Origin: Xylanibacillus composti
GTDB lineage: Bacteria > Bacillota > Bacilli > Paenibacillales > K13
Assembly: GCF_018403685.1 (NCBI RefSeq)
Contig: NZ_BOVK01000037.1
Coordinates: 1 to 64,000 of the forward strand
Reading direction: 5' to 3'
DNA: 64,000 nt
Shown: piece after piece, positions 43,620 through 52,272 of the stretch
Layout of the letters: each line of letters opens with the position of its first letter
Numbering within the stretch: the stretch's first letter is position 1
The notes under the pieces: model-generated
What the model was told of the DNA's origin: nothing
Database searches by the model: none
The model's input: the letters and a program-made list of their open reading frames with translations, nothing else
Program-made: the position numbers and the translations under genes

Positions 43620-43648
43620 ATTATATAAGCGCTTACACATTCACATAA
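43620..43648 (-). promoter_or_regulatory. candidate promoter with overlapping CcpA (cre) site for the amino-sugar operon
   Basis: Minus strand: weak -35 TTATGT at 43643-43648, 17-bp spacer, -10 TATAAT at 43620-43625. The spacer contains TGTAAGCGCTTATA at 43624-43637, which fits the cre consensus TGWAANCGNTNWCA at all but one defined position. The site lies about 65 bp before the binding-protein gene. A cre over the promoter core would give catabolite repression. Confidence 0.5.
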
Positions 43649-43798
43649 GGTCAACATTTCTACAAAAGAGGGGGAAAATTATCTAATCGGCCCGGCTGCT
43701 TCCCATCTTCACTCCCGCTTTTTCGTGATCCTTGGTGATCTTTGGTTTGGTGTTCCTCGCCTTTTCTCATTTATCGTGAATTTTTGTCGCACCTCCCC

Positions 43799-43829
43799 TT
43801 GACTCTCACGTTGCGTGATCCTTTATAGT
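43799..43829 (+). promoter_or_regulatory. MerR-type promoter with 19-bp spacer and central palindrome
   Basis: TTGACT at 43799-43804 and TATAGT at 43824-43829 are separated by exactly 19 bp, the overlong spacer typical of MerR-family promoters. Within the spacer is the perfect inverted repeat TCACG-TTG-CGTGA (43806-43818). The regulator gene starts 24 bp downstream, so autoregulation by DNA distortion is likely. Confidence 0.8.
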
Positions 43830-43853
43830 GATAGCAGAAGGGAGCTGAATGAC

Positions 43854-44606
43854 ATGGCCATGACCGTCAAAGAGGTGGCCGATCTCGTCGGCATCAGTGT
43901 GCGCACACTGCATCACTATGACGAAATCGATTTGCTCAAGCCCGATGACGTGAGCGAATCCGGTTATCGCTTGTACAGTGATGACAACCTCACTCAATTG
44001 CAGCAAATCCTGTTCTTCAAGGAACTGGGTTTCCCTTTGAAGCAAATCCGGGATATTATGAACGGTCCCGCTTACGACCGGCTTGATGCGCTGGAGCTGC
44101 AATACCGGATGCTGCTCGACAAGCGCACAAAGCTGGATCAAATGATTATGACGATGGAGAAGACCATCCAGCATGCGAAAGGAGAACGCAATATGACGCA
44201 TAAAGAGAAATTTGAAGGCTTTGATTTCAGCCACAACCCGTACGAGCAGGAAGCGCGCGAGCGCTGGGGCGATCAAGCTGTCGACCAATCCAAGGCGAAG
44301 CTCGGGAAGTTGACTGAAGCGGAGCAGGAAGAGCTCAAGCAGCAGATGAACGACATTTACCGCAAGTTGGCCTCGCTGCGCACGAGCTCGCCTGAATCCG
44401 AAGAAGCGCAGGCGGCGATCGGCGAATGGTACACGTTCCTGAACAGCAGCTTCGGCCATCAGTATACACCGGAGGCGTTCCGATCACTGGGACAAATGTA
44501 CGTGGAGGATGAACGGTTCACCCGCAACATCGATCAGTTCGGTGAAGGACTCGCGCAGTTCATGTGCGAAGCGATGGCCGTCTACGCCGATCGGCAAAGG
44601 GACTAG
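43854..44606 (+). CDS. MerR-family regulator with TipAS-like drug-sensing domain
   Basis: A 250-residue regulator. Residues 1-70 are a MerR winged helix (MTVKEVADLVGISVRTLHHYDEIDLLKP, SGYRLYSDDNLTQLQQILFFKELGFPLKQI), followed by a long dimerisation helix (about 75-115) and a C-terminal TipAS-type helical domain (KEKFEGFDFSHNPYEQEARERWGD..; FGHQYTPEAFRSLGQMYVEDERF). TipAL and Mta relatives bind thiopeptides or other drugs and activate multidrug genes. ATG 43854 follows AAGGGAG. The promoter with a 19-bp spacer directly upstream indicates autoregulation; other targets are not evident. Confidence 0.92.
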   Translation: MAMTVKEVADLVGISVRTLHHYDEIDLLKPDDVSESGYRLYSDDNLTQLQQILFFKELGFPLKQIRDIMNGPAYDRLDALELQYRMLLDKRTKLDQMIMTMEKTIQHAKGERNMTHKEKFEGFDFSHNPYEQEARERWGDQAVDQSKAKLGKLTEAEQEELKQQMNDIYRKLASLRTSSPESEEAQAAIGEWYTFLNSSFGHQYTPEAFRSLGQMYVEDERFTRNIDQFGEGLAQFMCEAMAVYADRQRD

Positions 44607-44854
44607 GGCCGGGATGGCACGCGGCGGGCAGCGGGCGGCAGGCAGGCAGCGGGCAACGGACACCGGGCTTCGACCCCAGGTTGTCCCGCTCGCCAGGCAA
44701 ATTGGGCTTGCTCCGGCCGCATAGTCTCGATGCGCAAGCGCCTCTCACCCGCAAGGCAGCATCCAGCTGTCTTGCGGGCCTTGCTGATTGTGGGTTGTGC
44801 CGTGCGCCTTCGTCTGCTTATTCAGCTTGGCCGCCTGCCTACCTGCAAACCCAA
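44607..44854. other. intergenic region with GC-rich tandem words and a stem-loop
   Basis: Just after the regulator are imperfect GGCAGCGGGC-like repeats (44625-44660). At about 44750-44779 CCCGCAAG and CTTGCGGG form an 8-bp stem with a long loop; it lacks a T-run, so terminator function is uncertain. No gene is supported. Confidence 0.4.
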
Positions 44855-45217
44855 TAGCGGGAAATAATGGTTCAATTGAAGCGAATTCGCAGCTTGAGCC
44901 ACGATTAGCGGGAACAACTGGTCTTATACATCGTTCTGTAGCTCGGTTGCCATTGAAAGGATCGCGATACGACCACAATATTCCGCTATTTCCCCCGCCA
45001 CTCTGTTCCGTATTGCATTAAAGCCATCATGTTCCGCTATTTTGCTGTCCTCCTGTCATTTACTCACCACGATCCGTTCGTTCAACTGACCGACCGCCAT
45101 TCACTCATCGCGCTTCATTCGTTCAGTTGTCCTCACTCGGTTCACTCACTATGTTCGGCTATTTCCCCCGCCAACCTGTTCCTTATCGCGTTAAAGCTGC
45201 CATGTTCCGCTGTTGTA
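44855..45217. repeat. dispersed repeat region with a 65-bp direct repeat and inverted copies
   Basis: The segment at 44989-45052 (TTCCGCTATTTCCCCCGCCA, then CTGTTCCGTAT and TTAAAGC, ending ATGTTCCGCTATTT) recurs with about ten changes at 45152-45217, 163 bp further on. Short inverted copies of its start (TAGCGGGAA) occur at 44854 and 44906. The pattern is non-coding and resembles the other intergenic repeat arrays in this window in style, not in sequence. Confidence 0.75.
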
Positions 45218-45513
45218 GCCCGTCCGCACGCATTGGATCAGTTGTCTGCCGGCGATTCACCTATGAAGAATGTAGGGCAACTGCTGCCGTTGAACGGATT
45301 CTGCCTGCGTATCGTGTTCCTCCAGGAAATCCACCTGCTGCACACGCCGCTTCAAGGATCAAGCCTAGCCATCTTCGTCCCGATGCCATCCATGCCTGGC
45401 GATTTTCTTATGCCGGAATGCGGGCAGAACCATAAGTTTCTCTCATACCCCCGCTAGAGAGACTGTGCTAAAATTGCATAGTTACTCTTTTTCCAGCTAA
45501 GGGGGTCCATCAC
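45218..45513. other. intergenic leader region before the MFS gene
   Basis: No supported gene. Short frames on the plus strand lack ribosome sites and families. AT-rich sequence at 45465-45500 (GTGCTAAAATTGC) probably holds the MFS promoter, but no clear -35/-10 pair was set. Confidence 0.4.
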
Positions 45514-46689
45514 GTGGTACGAGTGTCCGTGTTTATTTACTTATTGTTCTCTACGTTTAGTGTAATCGTTTTCTTCCTGCCGTTGTCCTTGCAGGATCGG
45601 GGACTCTCTTCCGGTGCAGTCGGCACCATTATTGCCACCGGGGCTTTGATCGGAATATTTGCACAGCCTTTCTGGGGATATGTAAGCGACAAGCGGAAAA
45701 CGGTTAAAAAAGTGCTGCTCGTCCTGCTGTTCGCCAATCTGTTCCTAAGCATAGGCCTGTTCTCGGTGCAGACGTTCCTGCTCATCCTGATCTTCTATAT
45801 CACCTTCATGTTTTTCAACAGCGCTGCGGCCCCTTTGACCGAGACATTGTGCATTTCCTATGCGTATCAGCATAATAAAGAATACGGCCGTCTCCGTGTT
45901 TGGGGAGAGATCGGCGTTGGAACCGCATCGCTTGCGCTTGGTTTTATTATCGAGTGGATCGGAATCGGTTATATTTGGTACATTTACGCTGGCGGCCTGA
46001 TTTTGGCCATCGCGGCTGCCTTCTTGATCAAGGACACCGAATCTACGCCGGTGCCGGTTAATCTGAAGTCGCTCGGCAAAGTGTTCTCCCAACCGAGACT
46101 GCTCTGGTTCCTGTTTCTCATCCTGCTGATTGCGATTCCGCATCGGATGAATGACAGCCTGCTTGCCCTCTACATCAGCGATATGGGCGCTTCCGAATCG
46201 CGGGTAGGCATGGCCTGGCTGGTGGCCACTTTGAGCACAGTGCCGTCCCTAATGTTCGCCGGAAAGCTGATTAAAAAGTGGAACGAAATGGGCATCATCA
46301 TCATTGCTACTGCCGCTTACGCACTGCGCTGGGCGATTTACAGCATTGCCGACAGCCCGTCGGTTCTGATCTACGCCCAAGCGCTGCACAGCATTACGTT
46401 CCCGCTGTTTCTCGTTGCGGCGATCCAGTATTTGATGAGCATCATTCCACAGGAGCTGCGCGGTACTGGGCAAGCTGCTTTTGCCGTCACATTCGGCGGG
46501 TTCGCCGGCATTATCGGCAGCGCCGGAGGCGGCGAAGTGTTCGACCGCGTCAGCCCTGCAGCTGCCTACGGCATTGGCAGTCTCATTACCGTCATCGCAG
46601 TTGTAGCCACGATTGGCACTTACCTGTACAACAAGCGCCACAACATCCCGCTGGGCAGCGAGCCAAGCGAGCGGTCCGCGGAAGCTTAA
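45514..46689 (+). CDS. major facilitator superfamily transporter (YwbF/phenylpropionate-type)
   Basis: A 391-residue membrane protein with about twelve transmembrane helices. The loop after helix 2 reads GYVSDKRKTVKK, the MFS A-motif, and the helix 4-5 region YGRLRVWGEIGVG is characteristic of the MFS_1-like (nucleoside/phenylpropionate/maltose) branch that includes B. subtilis YwbF. Start is GTG 45514 after AAGGGGG. Direction of transport and substrate cannot be read from sequence. A terminator follows the gene; no partner genes in its operon. Confidence 0.9.
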   Translation: MVRVSVFIYLLFSTFSVIVFFLPLSLQDRGLSSGAVGTIIATGALIGIFAQPFWGYVSDKRKTVKKVLLVLLFANLFLSIGLFSVQTFLLILIFYITFMFFNSAAAPLTETLCISYAYQHNKEYGRLRVWGEIGVGTASLALGFIIEWIGIGYIWYIYAGGLILAIAAAFLIKDTESTPVPVNLKSLGKVFSQPRLLWFLFLILLIAIPHRMNDSLLALYISDMGASESRVGMAWLVATLSTVPSLMFAGKLIKKWNEMGIIIIATAAYALRWAIYSIADSPSVLIYAQALHSITFPLFLVAAIQYLMSIIPQELRGTGQAAFAVTFGGFAGIIGSAGGGEVFDRVSPAAAYGIGSLITVIAVVATIGTYLYNKRHNIPLGSEPSERSAEA

Positions 46690-46752
46690 GCATAGCGCCG
46701 CACTTGCCCGCCCGCCGTGGGCCATAGCTGTTCCAGACCGGATCAAGCCCCA

Positions 46753-46798
46753 CAAAAAAGAGGCTGTGCCCGCAATTCGCGGCTACAGCCTCTTTCTT
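46753..46798. terminator. bidirectional terminator between the MFS and 5'-nucleotidase genes
   Basis: Perfect 11-bp inverted repeat AAAGAGGCTGT / ACAGCCTCTTT with a GC-rich inner part, A-run on the left and T-rich right side; serves the two convergent genes. Confidence 0.88.
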
Positions 46799-46818
46799 GA
46801 TGTTGACCGAAATTCTTA

Positions 46819-48669
46819 TTATCGAACCGGAATCCGAATTTGCTGATTCGGGAAGATCAAATGCGGGTTGGCCAAGTTATTGAATGCGGCCAGCTCCTGC
46901 CACGACAGCCCGTGTGCCACGCCAATATGGGAAAGGGTATCTCCCGGCTTCACCGTGTGAACCTTGGCTTCTTGAACGGGAGCTGGCACGTTGCCGCTTG
47001 CTGCCGGAGCTTGTTCAATGGCTTCGCTGGAAGCTGCACCGGCATTCGCCGCTTCATCTACGGAAGTCTCCTGCACAGCCTCGGCTGCCGGAACCTCTTG
47101 CCCAGCCTCCCCAGCGCCTGCTTCTGCGGCTTCCGCTGCTGCGCTATCGCCATTCGCATCAACAGGCACGGCCTCTTCAGTGATGCGGCCTTCCGGCGCA
47201 TAGGCAACCTCTCCAATCGTCTGGATGTACTCGATCAGCGCTTCATCCAACGCCTGGTAATGCCCCGTCACTTCATTATCGCTGAACATCGTATATTCAT
47301 CGCCGCCTGCCGCGAGGAAGTCATTCGTAGCGAGCACGTACGTTTGATCCAATTGCACCGGATTTCCGTTCACTTTCACGTTGTGTACCTTTTCCCCGTT
47401 CGGCTTGGCTGCATCGACGCTAAAGCTGATGCCGCCCACCTGCGGGAAGGCTCCCTTCGGCTCCGGATAATCGCCGGCACCATGCTGCAACGCTTGCACA
47501 ATCTCTTCCCCGGTAACTTCAATGGTTACCACATAGTTGCCAAAGGGCAGCACTGTAATGACATCGCCCTTCGTGATTTCCCCTTCGCCGATCGATGCGC
47601 GAATGCCGCCGCCATTCGTCAGCGCTGCGTCAGCGCCTGTCACAGCGAGCATCGCATCGGCAATCAGATTGCCGAGATTGGATTCTCCTGCGCGCACAGT
47701 CTCCCGCTCGCCGTCCAGCGCAGTTTGGCTGGCGCCGACTACTTCTTCCAGCACGGTATTTTGCTCAGCCTTGATCTCATCGATAACCGCCTGAACCTCG
47801 GCATCCGGCTCCAGTGCCTCCAGCTCCTCTGCAGCAATAAGCTCCGTCGTTGCATGCACAAGCACGCCTTCCTGCACGGTCAATTGAACGAGACCTACAT
47901 TGTTCAAGTACTCGCCTGTCTGAACGATCAGCGTCTCGCCCACATAAGTACTGACCTCCTCGTGGCTATGTCCGTCCACGATCAGATCGATTCCTGCTAC
48001 CTGCTCCGCCACCTTCGTGCTCGTATCGACACTGGAGGCGTCTGTTCCCAGATGGGCCAGGGCAATCAAGATGTCCACCTGGTCGCGCAGCTGATCCACT
48101 TGCGCTTGCGCCGATACGACCGGATCGACGAAAGTGATGCCCTCAACGTTGTTGGGATGCGTCTTGTAAGCTGTTTCCGGCGTAGCGAGCCCGAAGATGC
48201 CTACCTTAACGCCCCCTACCTCCTTAATCAGATGGTCTTGCAGAATAGCCTCGCCATCCTTTTCCACGTTTGCACCGAGAATGGGGAATTCAGCCATATC
48301 CGCAAGCTCGAGCAAACGCTCCGTCCCAAAGTTGAAGTCATGGTTGCCGGCAGCCATTGCATCCAGGCCTACCGCATTCAGCATTCTGACGATGCTCTCG
48401 CCTCTTACAAGCGTGGCGATCGTCTGGCCATGCAGCGTATCTCCAGCATCCAGCACCAAGGTATTGGGATTTGCAGCGCGCTGCTGATCGACAAAAGCAG
48501 CCAGCTTCGCATAGCCGATTCCGCTTTCTACCCGCGAGTGCACATCGTTGATATGCACGATCGTAATCTTCGTCCCGTCCTCGCCATCAGCCCCGAAAGC
48601 CACAGCCGGTACCAGCAGCGTGACCATGAACAGCATTGATAACAAAAATGAAATCTTGCTCCCCTTCAT
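46819..48669 (-). CDS. secreted 5'-nucleotidase/2',3'-cyclic phosphodiesterase with LysM anchor
   Basis: A 616-residue extracellular UshA/YfkN-type enzyme. A signal peptide (ending VAFGA near residue 26) precedes the metallophosphatase domain with IVHINDVHSRVE and AAGNHDFNFGTE metal ligands, then the 5'-nucleotidase C-terminal domain (GESNLGNLIADAM; LTNGGGIRASI; VLPFGNYVV). After an Ala/Glu-rich linker of about 70 residues, the last 46 residues are a LysM domain (HTVKPGDTLSHIGVAHGLSWQELAAFNN..) that binds peptidoglycan. It probably releases phosphate or nucleosides from extracellular nucleotides while staying on the wall. It follows the MASE3 kinase by 93 bp. Confidence 0.92.
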   Translation of the reverse strand: MKGSKISFLLSMLFMVTLLVPAVAFGADGEDGTKITIVHINDVHSRVESGIGYAKLAAFVDQQRAANPNTLVLDAGDTLHGQTIATLVRGESIVRMLNAVGLDAMAAGNHDFNFGTERLLELADMAEFPILGANVEKDGEAILQDHLIKEVGGVKVGIFGLATPETAYKTHPNNVEGITFVDPVVSAQAQVDQLRDQVDILIALAHLGTDASSVDTSTKVAEQVAGIDLIVDGHSHEEVSTYVGETLIVQTGEYLNNVGLVQLTVQEGVLVHATTELIAAEELEALEPDAEVQAVIDEIKAEQNTVLEEVVGASQTALDGERETVRAGESNLGNLIADAMLAVTGADAALTNGGGIRASIGEGEITKGDVITVLPFGNYVVTIEVTGEEIVQALQHGAGDYPEPKGAFPQVGGISFSVDAAKPNGEKVHNVKVNGNPVQLDQTYVLATNDFLAAGGDEYTMFSDNEVTGHYQALDEALIEYIQTIGEVAYAPEGRITEEAVPVDANGDSAAAEAAEAGAGEAGQEVPAAEAVQETSVDEAANAGAASSEAIEQAPAASGNVPAPVQEAKVHTVKPGDTLSHIGVAHGLSWQELAAFNNLANPHLIFPNQQIRIPVR

Positions 48670-48762
48670 CCTGCATCCTCCCCTTTATGTAGAAACTCAC
48701 TTTTTCCAGTTTAGTATACTAGCAAACTATTAAAGCTATGTTTTGCGCATGTTAGAAGGATG

Positions 48763-51000
48763 TTAAAACCCGCTCTTCGTCGGCAGTGCAATGCGTACCG
48801 TTGTTCCCAAGCCTACTTCGCTGTCAAAGGAAATCCGGCCCTGATGCGCTTCTATTATGCGATAGCTGACCATCAGCCCCAACCCGGTGCCTTTCTCCTT
48901 CAATGTATAAAACGGCTCCCCCAGCCTCGGCAGCATGTCTGCCGGAATGCCGCTGCCGGTGTCCCGAACCTTCACACACAGCTGGCCTGCCTGGGGATTG
49001 TCTACTTCTATATACATACTGCCGCCGCGCTCCATCGATTCGATCGCGTTCTTCATCACGTTCATGAACACTTGCTTCATTTGATTGGCATCTCCATAAA
49101 TGGTTGTAACGGCGGCGTCTACCTCCAGACTTATCTGCACATTATTGAGCGTCGCCTGCGGACCAAGAAGCTGTATGACTTGCTGCAGGACTTGCGGAAT
49201 GTCCACAGGCTCATATTGATTTTGCTGCGGCTTGGCCACGACCATGAATTCGCTCGTAATCGCTTCTATCCGTTCCAGCTCGGACATCATCAGTTCGATA
49301 AACGGCTGACTGTCTTCGTCGACCTTCATGCCGAGAATCTGGGTAAATCCCTTCAGCGTCGTTAAGGGATTGCGAATCTCATGCGCCACGCCGGCAGCCA
49401 GCTCACCGACTACGGCCAGCTTTTCCGATTTTTGCAGCAGTTCCTCCGTCTTCTTCAGCTTCGTGATGTTGATCCAGGAACCGATCACTTCCGCAATAAC
49501 GCCATTTCGTCGAATCGGACTGAGCGTAATGAAGCAGACGATTCCTTGGATCGTCGCTTCGAAATCGACTCTGCGCCCTGCCCAGGCGGTCTGGTAATGC
49601 TCATGGAATCGCTGCTGACCGTCATCTAGCCAAATGGCGGGAAGTCCCTGGCCGACGATCTGTTCAGGCTGAAGCTGCATGTCATACAGAAGTTGTCCGT
49701 CGCAGAGTGTGTGGATAATGCGTCCTTCCTGGATTTTATATTTCAGAATCATGCCTTGATGCTCGCGCACCGTTTCCACAAGCTCTTGCTCCGCCTGGCG
49801 AAGCTTGGCTTCCGCCTCCTTCTGCTCCGTGATGTCACGTGAGATCGAAGCGATGCTTACCCGCTCACCCGCGGCGTTCCGCACTGGCGAGAGGGTCGTG
49901 CTGATGCGAACGGTTTTTCCATCCTTCCGCTCTATAACCATCTCATGTCCAATCAGGGGTTCCCCGGCGAACACTTTTCTAAGTGGTTTCAGATCCATTC
50001 TGCAGGCAGACACCAGATCCGATAACCGCTTGCCGACCGCTTCCTCCGCACAAACGCCGAATATCGTTTCAAACCCATGATTCACTTGCACGATACGGCC
50101 CTTCAGGTCCTGGAACGCAATGCAGTCCGGCGTATGCTCGATGAACGATTCCAGCTTTCCCCGCACCTCCTGCAAGTCCTGCTCCGTGCGCTGCTTGTGC
50201 TGAAAGATCATCTCCAAGCGTGCAAAATAAAAGCAGCGGAAGATAAAGACATAGCCCGCCACTTTCAGCAGGTGTCCGGCAATGACAATACTGTCCAGAA
50301 TATGGACATATACCGTGAACAGCAGGCTCGCGGCCAGCAGCAGACCAATTCCGAACACCAGCTCCAGCTCAGTTCGGGAACGTGTCTGCCGATAGTAGCG
50401 GACTACGAAAACGATTGACGCCGCATGCAGCGCAGCGTTCACATATTCCAGGGCATTCTTCAAGGCGGTCGTGCCTGCGCCGTTCACGACCAATGTCGGC
50501 AAACTCGCTTCGAAGCGGATGATGATGACAGCAAGCAGAAGAACGTATGCCCAGGGGAGAAGCAAGAGAGCTCCGTACTGCTTTCTCGTCACCGGTTTTT
50601 CCTTATGCGCCAGCAGCGCCAACAAAGCTACCGATTCGGTCAGCCGCGCCGCAATCCAGAACCAGATCGACTTCCCGGCTGAATTTTCCGTAATGAAAAA
50701 GGGCATGCCCTCGTAGCTGAGCGCATGAAGCAAATCCAGCGCACCGATCGCGGTGAAGACAATGGGCAGCCAGAGCATGGTGGTCGTGCGCATGTCCCTG
50801 AAGGCTATCCAGCCGAATGCGCTGATAGAGAATGAGACAAATACGCTGAAGAACTCTAGCAGCGTGTGGAAGGCCAAGTGATTTTTCTCCAGATTGAGAG
50901 AAGGCAGAAATCCGGGGAACAGGAAAAGGGCTGCAAGAAGCACTGAGCCTATCAATATGGTCGCTATGCTGATCTTGTTGGACTGACTCGTTCTTGACAT
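48763..51000 (-). CDS. MASE3-PAS-PAS sensor histidine kinase (sporulation-kinase-like)
   Basis: A 745-residue kinase. The N-terminal 270 residues contain about seven transmembrane helices and the MASE3 signature HTLLEFFSVFVSFSISAFGW and DLLHALSYEGMP. Two PAS domains follow (about 290-405 with GLKGRIVQVNHGFE-like features, and 420-525), then the dimerisation domain with the phospho-acceptor in GVAHEIRNPLTTLKGF and an ATPase domain ending GTGLGLMVSYRIIEAHQG. ATG 51000 is preferred, behind GAGGTG. No response regulator is adjacent, as for orphan kinases that feed the Spo0A phosphorelay; that role is inference. Confidence 0.92.
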   Translation of the reverse strand: MSRTSQSNKISIATILIGSVLLAALFLFPGFLPSLNLEKNHLAFHTLLEFFSVFVSFSISAFGWIAFRDMRTTTMLWLPIVFTAIGALDLLHALSYEGMPFFITENSAGKSIWFWIAARLTESVALLALLAHKEKPVTRKQYGALLLLPWAYVLLLAVIIIRFEASLPTLVVNGAGTTALKNALEYVNAALHAASIVFVVRYYRQTRSRTELELVFGIGLLLAASLLFTVYVHILDSIVIAGHLLKVAGYVFIFRCFYFARLEMIFQHKQRTEQDLQEVRGKLESFIEHTPDCIAFQDLKGRIVQVNHGFETIFGVCAEEAVGKRLSDLVSACRMDLKPLRKVFAGEPLIGHEMVIERKDGKTVRISTTLSPVRNAAGERVSIASISRDITEQKEAEAKLRQAEQELVETVREHQGMILKYKIQEGRIIHTLCDGQLLYDMQLQPEQIVGQGLPAIWLDDGQQRFHEHYQTAWAGRRVDFEATIQGIVCFITLSPIRRNGVIAEVIGSWINITKLKKTEELLQKSEKLAVVGELAAGVAHEIRNPLTTLKGFTQILGMKVDEDSQPFIELMMSELERIEAITSEFMVVAKPQQNQYEPVDIPQVLQQVIQLLGPQATLNNVQISLEVDAAVTTIYGDANQMKQVFMNVMKNAIESMERGGSMYIEVDNPQAGQLCVKVRDTGSGIPADMLPRLGEPFYTLKEKGTGLGLMVSYRIIEAHQGRISFDSEVGLGTTVRIALPTKSGF

Positions 51001-51242
51001 CAGGCACCTCAGTATAAATCCGATATCCAACTATGATTTCTTCCAGATTCTCATTTAAAAGCTATGAAGTCAATCTGCCCTTCCGGCAGCGGAGTATGCA
51101 GATGCACGTTGTTCTCGGGGTTGATTCCGTCATCAGGCCAAAGCACGATCATATGTAAAAAAACCCCCCGCAACTGCATAAAAAAAGCGACGGTTTCGCC
51201 CCCCGACCGATCGATATAATAGAAGGAAAGGAGGAATGGAAT

Positions 51243-52025
51243 ATGGAACTTGGACTGCAAGGAAAGGTCGCCTTGATTACAGGCGGCAGCAAAGGCATCG
51301 GATATGGAACAGCCGTGAGCTTGGCGCGGGAAGGGGCCAAGGTGGCGATCTGCGCGCGCAGCCTGGACAGCTTGGAGGAAGCAGCGGCTTCCATCGCCGC
51401 ACAAACAGGCGCAGATGTGTTCTATGTTCAGGCAGACGTAACGAAGGAGGAAGAGTGCAGCCGCGCTGTTGCTGAGACGGTAGCGCGCTTTGGCAGGCTC
51501 GATATACTCGTGAACAATGCGGGCACGTCCGCTGCCAAGCCTTTTGAACAAGTGGACAGCAGTGCTTGGCACTACGATCTGGACTTGAAGCTGTTCGGCG
51601 CGATCCATTGCTCGAAAGCAGCGGTGCCGCACCTGCGCCAAGCCGGCGGAGGAGCCATCGTGAATATTACCACCTCTTCGGCGAAGACGCCGTCCGCATC
51701 CTCGCTGCCTACCTCTGTCAGCCGGGCAGCCGGACAAGCCTTGACCAATGCCATGAGCAAGGACTTGGCCAAGGATCGCATTCGCGTGAACACGGTCTGC
51801 ATCGGCACGATCCGCAGCGACCAAATCGAAAAATGGTGGAAGCGCGATATGCCGGAAGCTACCTGGGAGGAGTTCGCCCGCCACGAACGTCACGGCATAC
51901 CGCTCGGGCGCATCGGCGATACGGAAGAAGCGGCGAACGTGATCACCTTCCTCGTATCCGAGGCTGCTTCCTACGTCACCGGCACAGCCATCAACGTAGA
52001 CGGCGGCAAGGGAGCAGCGTTGTAA
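51243..52025 (+). CDS. short-chain dehydrogenase/reductase
   Basis: A 260-residue classical SDR. The NAD(P)-binding motif is TGGSKGIGYGTA at about 13-24, NNAG near 88, and the catalytic Ser lies in VNITTSSAKTPS. The usual Tyr-x-x-x-Lys position reads TSVSRAAGQALTNAMSKDLA, with Ser-Arg-Ala-Ala in place of Tyr-x-x-x-Lys, so the catalytic pair appears replaced. The end has the family GTAINVDGG. It may be a reductase with altered chemistry or a binding protein. It stands alone between a divergent kinase and its own terminator. Confidence 0.88.
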   Translation: MELGLQGKVALITGGSKGIGYGTAVSLAREGAKVAICARSLDSLEEAAASIAAQTGADVFYVQADVTKEEECSRAVAETVARFGRLDILVNNAGTSAAKPFEQVDSSAWHYDLDLKLFGAIHCSKAAVPHLRQAGGGAIVNITTSSAKTPSASSLPTSVSRAAGQALTNAMSKDLAKDRIRVNTVCIGTIRSDQIEKWWKRDMPEATWEEFARHERHGIPLGRIGDTEEAANVITFLVSEAASYVTGTAINVDGGKGAAL

Positions 52026-52050
52026 TATAAAGCTGCATGAAATTGACTGT

Positions 52051-52084
52051 AAGCACCGGTTCCTCTGGGAATCGGTGCTTGATT
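52051..52084 (+). terminator. rho-independent terminator after the SDR gene
   Basis: Inverted repeat AAGCACCGGTTCC / GGAATCGGTGCTT with one mismatch and a four-base loop, then a short AT-rich tail. Confidence 0.75.
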
Positions 52085-52119
52085 ATATCGCGCATGCATC
52101 CCCGGGCTAAGCCGATTAT

Positions 52120-52265
52120 GTCGAAGACTAACGGAACCAGGAGACCTTATTCGGCAGAATGACGCTCGAACTGGATGTTTGCCCTGCAAGAAGCGCTGTG
52201 TGTTCCGTTAGCGTAAAAAACGCCTCCAATAGGCTGTTAGCGTCGCTCATTTCCGTTAGCGCCCC
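52120..52265. repeat. cluster of CCGTTAGCG words between the SDR and AbrB-family genes
   Basis: GTTAGCG occurs at about 52207, 52236 and 52255, twice preceded by TTCC, and an inverted ACTAACGGAAC at 52126. This is a small dispersed repeat of the same intergenic style as the larger arrays. It ends in a C7 run. Confidence 0.5.
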
Positions 52266-52272
52266 CCCTTAG

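Noticed and set aside
44750-44779. Strong terminator after the MerR-type gene
   Set aside because: The 8-bp stem is real, but there is no T-run and the loop is long, so it is noted only as a stem-loop.
46840-48639. 599-codon plus-strand frame opposite the 5'-nucleotidase gene
   Set aside because: Antisense shadow. The minus-strand frame has clear enzyme and LysM motifs; the plus frame has none.
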